A DNA stretch of 6,231 nucleotides from Rhizobium sp. Q54 (GTDB taxonomy: Bacteria > Pseudomonadota > Alphaproteobacteria > Rhizobiales > Beijerinckiaceae). The notes below the pieces were generated by a model. That model made no database searches, was not told where the DNA came from, and worked only from the letters and a program-made list of their open reading frames with translations. Position 1 is the stretch's first letter. Every line of letters starts with the position of its first letter. The DNA lies in NCBI GenBank assembly GCA_945901195.1, contig CAMDKB010000278.1:1-6231 (forward strand). The letters are read 5' to 3'. Shown here piece after piece: positions 5,994-6,231 of this stretch. A program made the position numbers and the translations under genes.

Positions 5994-6038
5994 TTCGTAA
6001 TGATGGGGTCGGGAGTTCGATTCTCTTCTGCGGCACCA
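5994..6038 (+). tRNA. Partial tRNA-Thr(CGT), 3' half only: attachment-site junction of the element
   Basis: The segment reads as a tRNA from the anticodon loop onward: loop TTCGTAA (5994-6000) with anticodon CGT (5996-5998), 3' anticodon stem TGATG (6001-6005), five-base variable loop GGGTC, T stem GGGAG/CTCTT around loop TTCGATT (6016-6022), 3' acceptor strand CTGCGGC (6028-6034), discriminator A and encoded CCA (6036-6038). The expected 5' acceptor GCCGCAG, a D arm and a matching 5' anticodon stem (CATCA) are absent from the preceding bases. It is therefore not a working gene but the 3' identity block left at one end of an element integrated in tRNA-Thr. The intact tRNA should lie at the other junction, outside the window to the left. 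The break in pairing at the 5' side of the anticodon stem suggests that strand exchange lies at or near the anticodon loop. Confidence 0.85.
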
Positions 6039-6231
6039 CTTTCCTTTCTAAGGCAGTCCGAAATGTTTTTTATTATAGAAAAAGAGCCTCTTGCAAAACT
6101 CCCGGCGCAATATGACCCGCGCGGCTTGTTTGGCGGCGACGGCGTGGTTTTCAGTGTTTCTTCGTGGCCTTCGCGAGCGATTTGGTCGATTTTCCGTGAC
6201 ATCGCGCGCGTTGCTCCCGCCGCTGTCGCGG
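6039..6231. other. Probable host flank, no confident gene
   Basis: The sequence after the tRNA CCA is AT-rich to about 6085 and contains a T-run at 6065-6070 that could help end tRNA transcription in the uninterrupted locus. It then becomes GC-rich. On the minus strand the last 27 codons (6231 to the TGA at 6151) stay open and end in a lysine-rich GKSTKSLAKATKKH, which could be the C-terminus of a gene entering from the right. On the plus strand a frame from the ATG at 6111 also stays open to the edge. The visible length is too short to choose between them. Confidence 0.4.

Larger units (their letters stand above)
1..6038. mobile_element. Integrative element (P4-satellite/genomic-island type), integrase-proximal part
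   Basis: The window reads inward from a tRNA-Thr 3'-half junction at 5994-6038. In order it holds a P4-type tyrosine recombinase, two small orphan genes, an AlpA-like HTH gene, a metallopeptidase-like gene, a primase and a D5-type helicase, all on the minus strand. An integrase beside a tRNA 3' end, with a self-replication module behind it, is the classical layout of satellite prophages and tRNA-borne islands. The left boundary is outside the window, because the helicase gene runs off position 1, so size, cargo and mobility are unknown. No structural phage, relaxase or type IV secretion gene is seen here. Confidence 0.85.

Noticed and set aside
5960..6038. A complete functional tRNA
   Set aside because: The bases where the 5' acceptor and D arm should lie do not pair with the 3' acceptor strand and lack D-loop features.
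6070..6090. Small hairpin (AAGAG/CTCTT) near a T/A-rich run as terminator
   Set aside because: The stem is 4-5 bp with almost no loop, too weak to call.
5942..6202. Open frame of 86 codons on the minus strand across the tRNA remnant
   Set aside because: Its C-terminal part (ENRTPDPIITN-like) is the antisense of the tRNA T and anticodon arms, a well-known false protein in databases; it spans the element-host junction and has no independent support.

Overview
This window is the integrase-side end of a chromosomally integrated mobile element. Every supported gene lies on the minus strand. The likely host is an alphaproteobacterium, perhaps in the Nitrobacteraceae/Bradyrhizobium group: the DNA is GC-rich, the proteins are rich in Ala and Arg, and the tRNA remnant fits. 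The genus is a guess. The element is a P4-satellite or genomic-island type with its own replication module. No capsid, tail, conjugation or plasmid-partition gene is visible, but the left part of the element lies outside the window.

Layout from right to left, which is the direction of transcription. Positions 6039-6231 are probably host flank with no confident gene. Positions 5994-6038 hold the 3' half of a tRNA-Thr(CGT), from anticodon loop to CCA, with no matching 5' half; this is the expected signature of an attachment-site junction. Positions 5815-5990 are the integrase control and arm-site region: a good sigma70-like promoter (5908-5936), three near-perfect 11-bp direct repeats (5845-5876) and a further pair of dispersed repeats. 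Then come a complete P4-type tyrosine recombinase (4549-5814) and two translationally coupled orphan genes (4260-4499 and 3688-4260). Next is a control region with a perfect 13-bp inverted repeat and a tandem 10-bp repeat (3651-3693), followed by an AlpA/excisionase-like HTH gene (3354-3578).

The replication operon follows. It encodes a stand-alone HEAGH zinc-metallopeptidase-like protein (2555-3298), an archaeo-eukaryotic-type primase/polymerase (1386-2558) and a D5/P4-family superfamily 3 helicase (1-1389, cut by the window edge). These three genes are joined by ATGA stop/start overlaps, so they are probably translated as one coupled unit.

Inferred working model: the integrase inserts and excises the element at tRNA-Thr. 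The AlpA-like protein acts as directionality factor and/or switch. The primase and helicase replicate the excised circle. The metallopeptidase is the least expected member; it is coupled to the replication genes, so a role in replication control or in cleaving a repressor or host protein is possible but unproven. The two orphan genes between integrase and AlpA have no function I can recognise.
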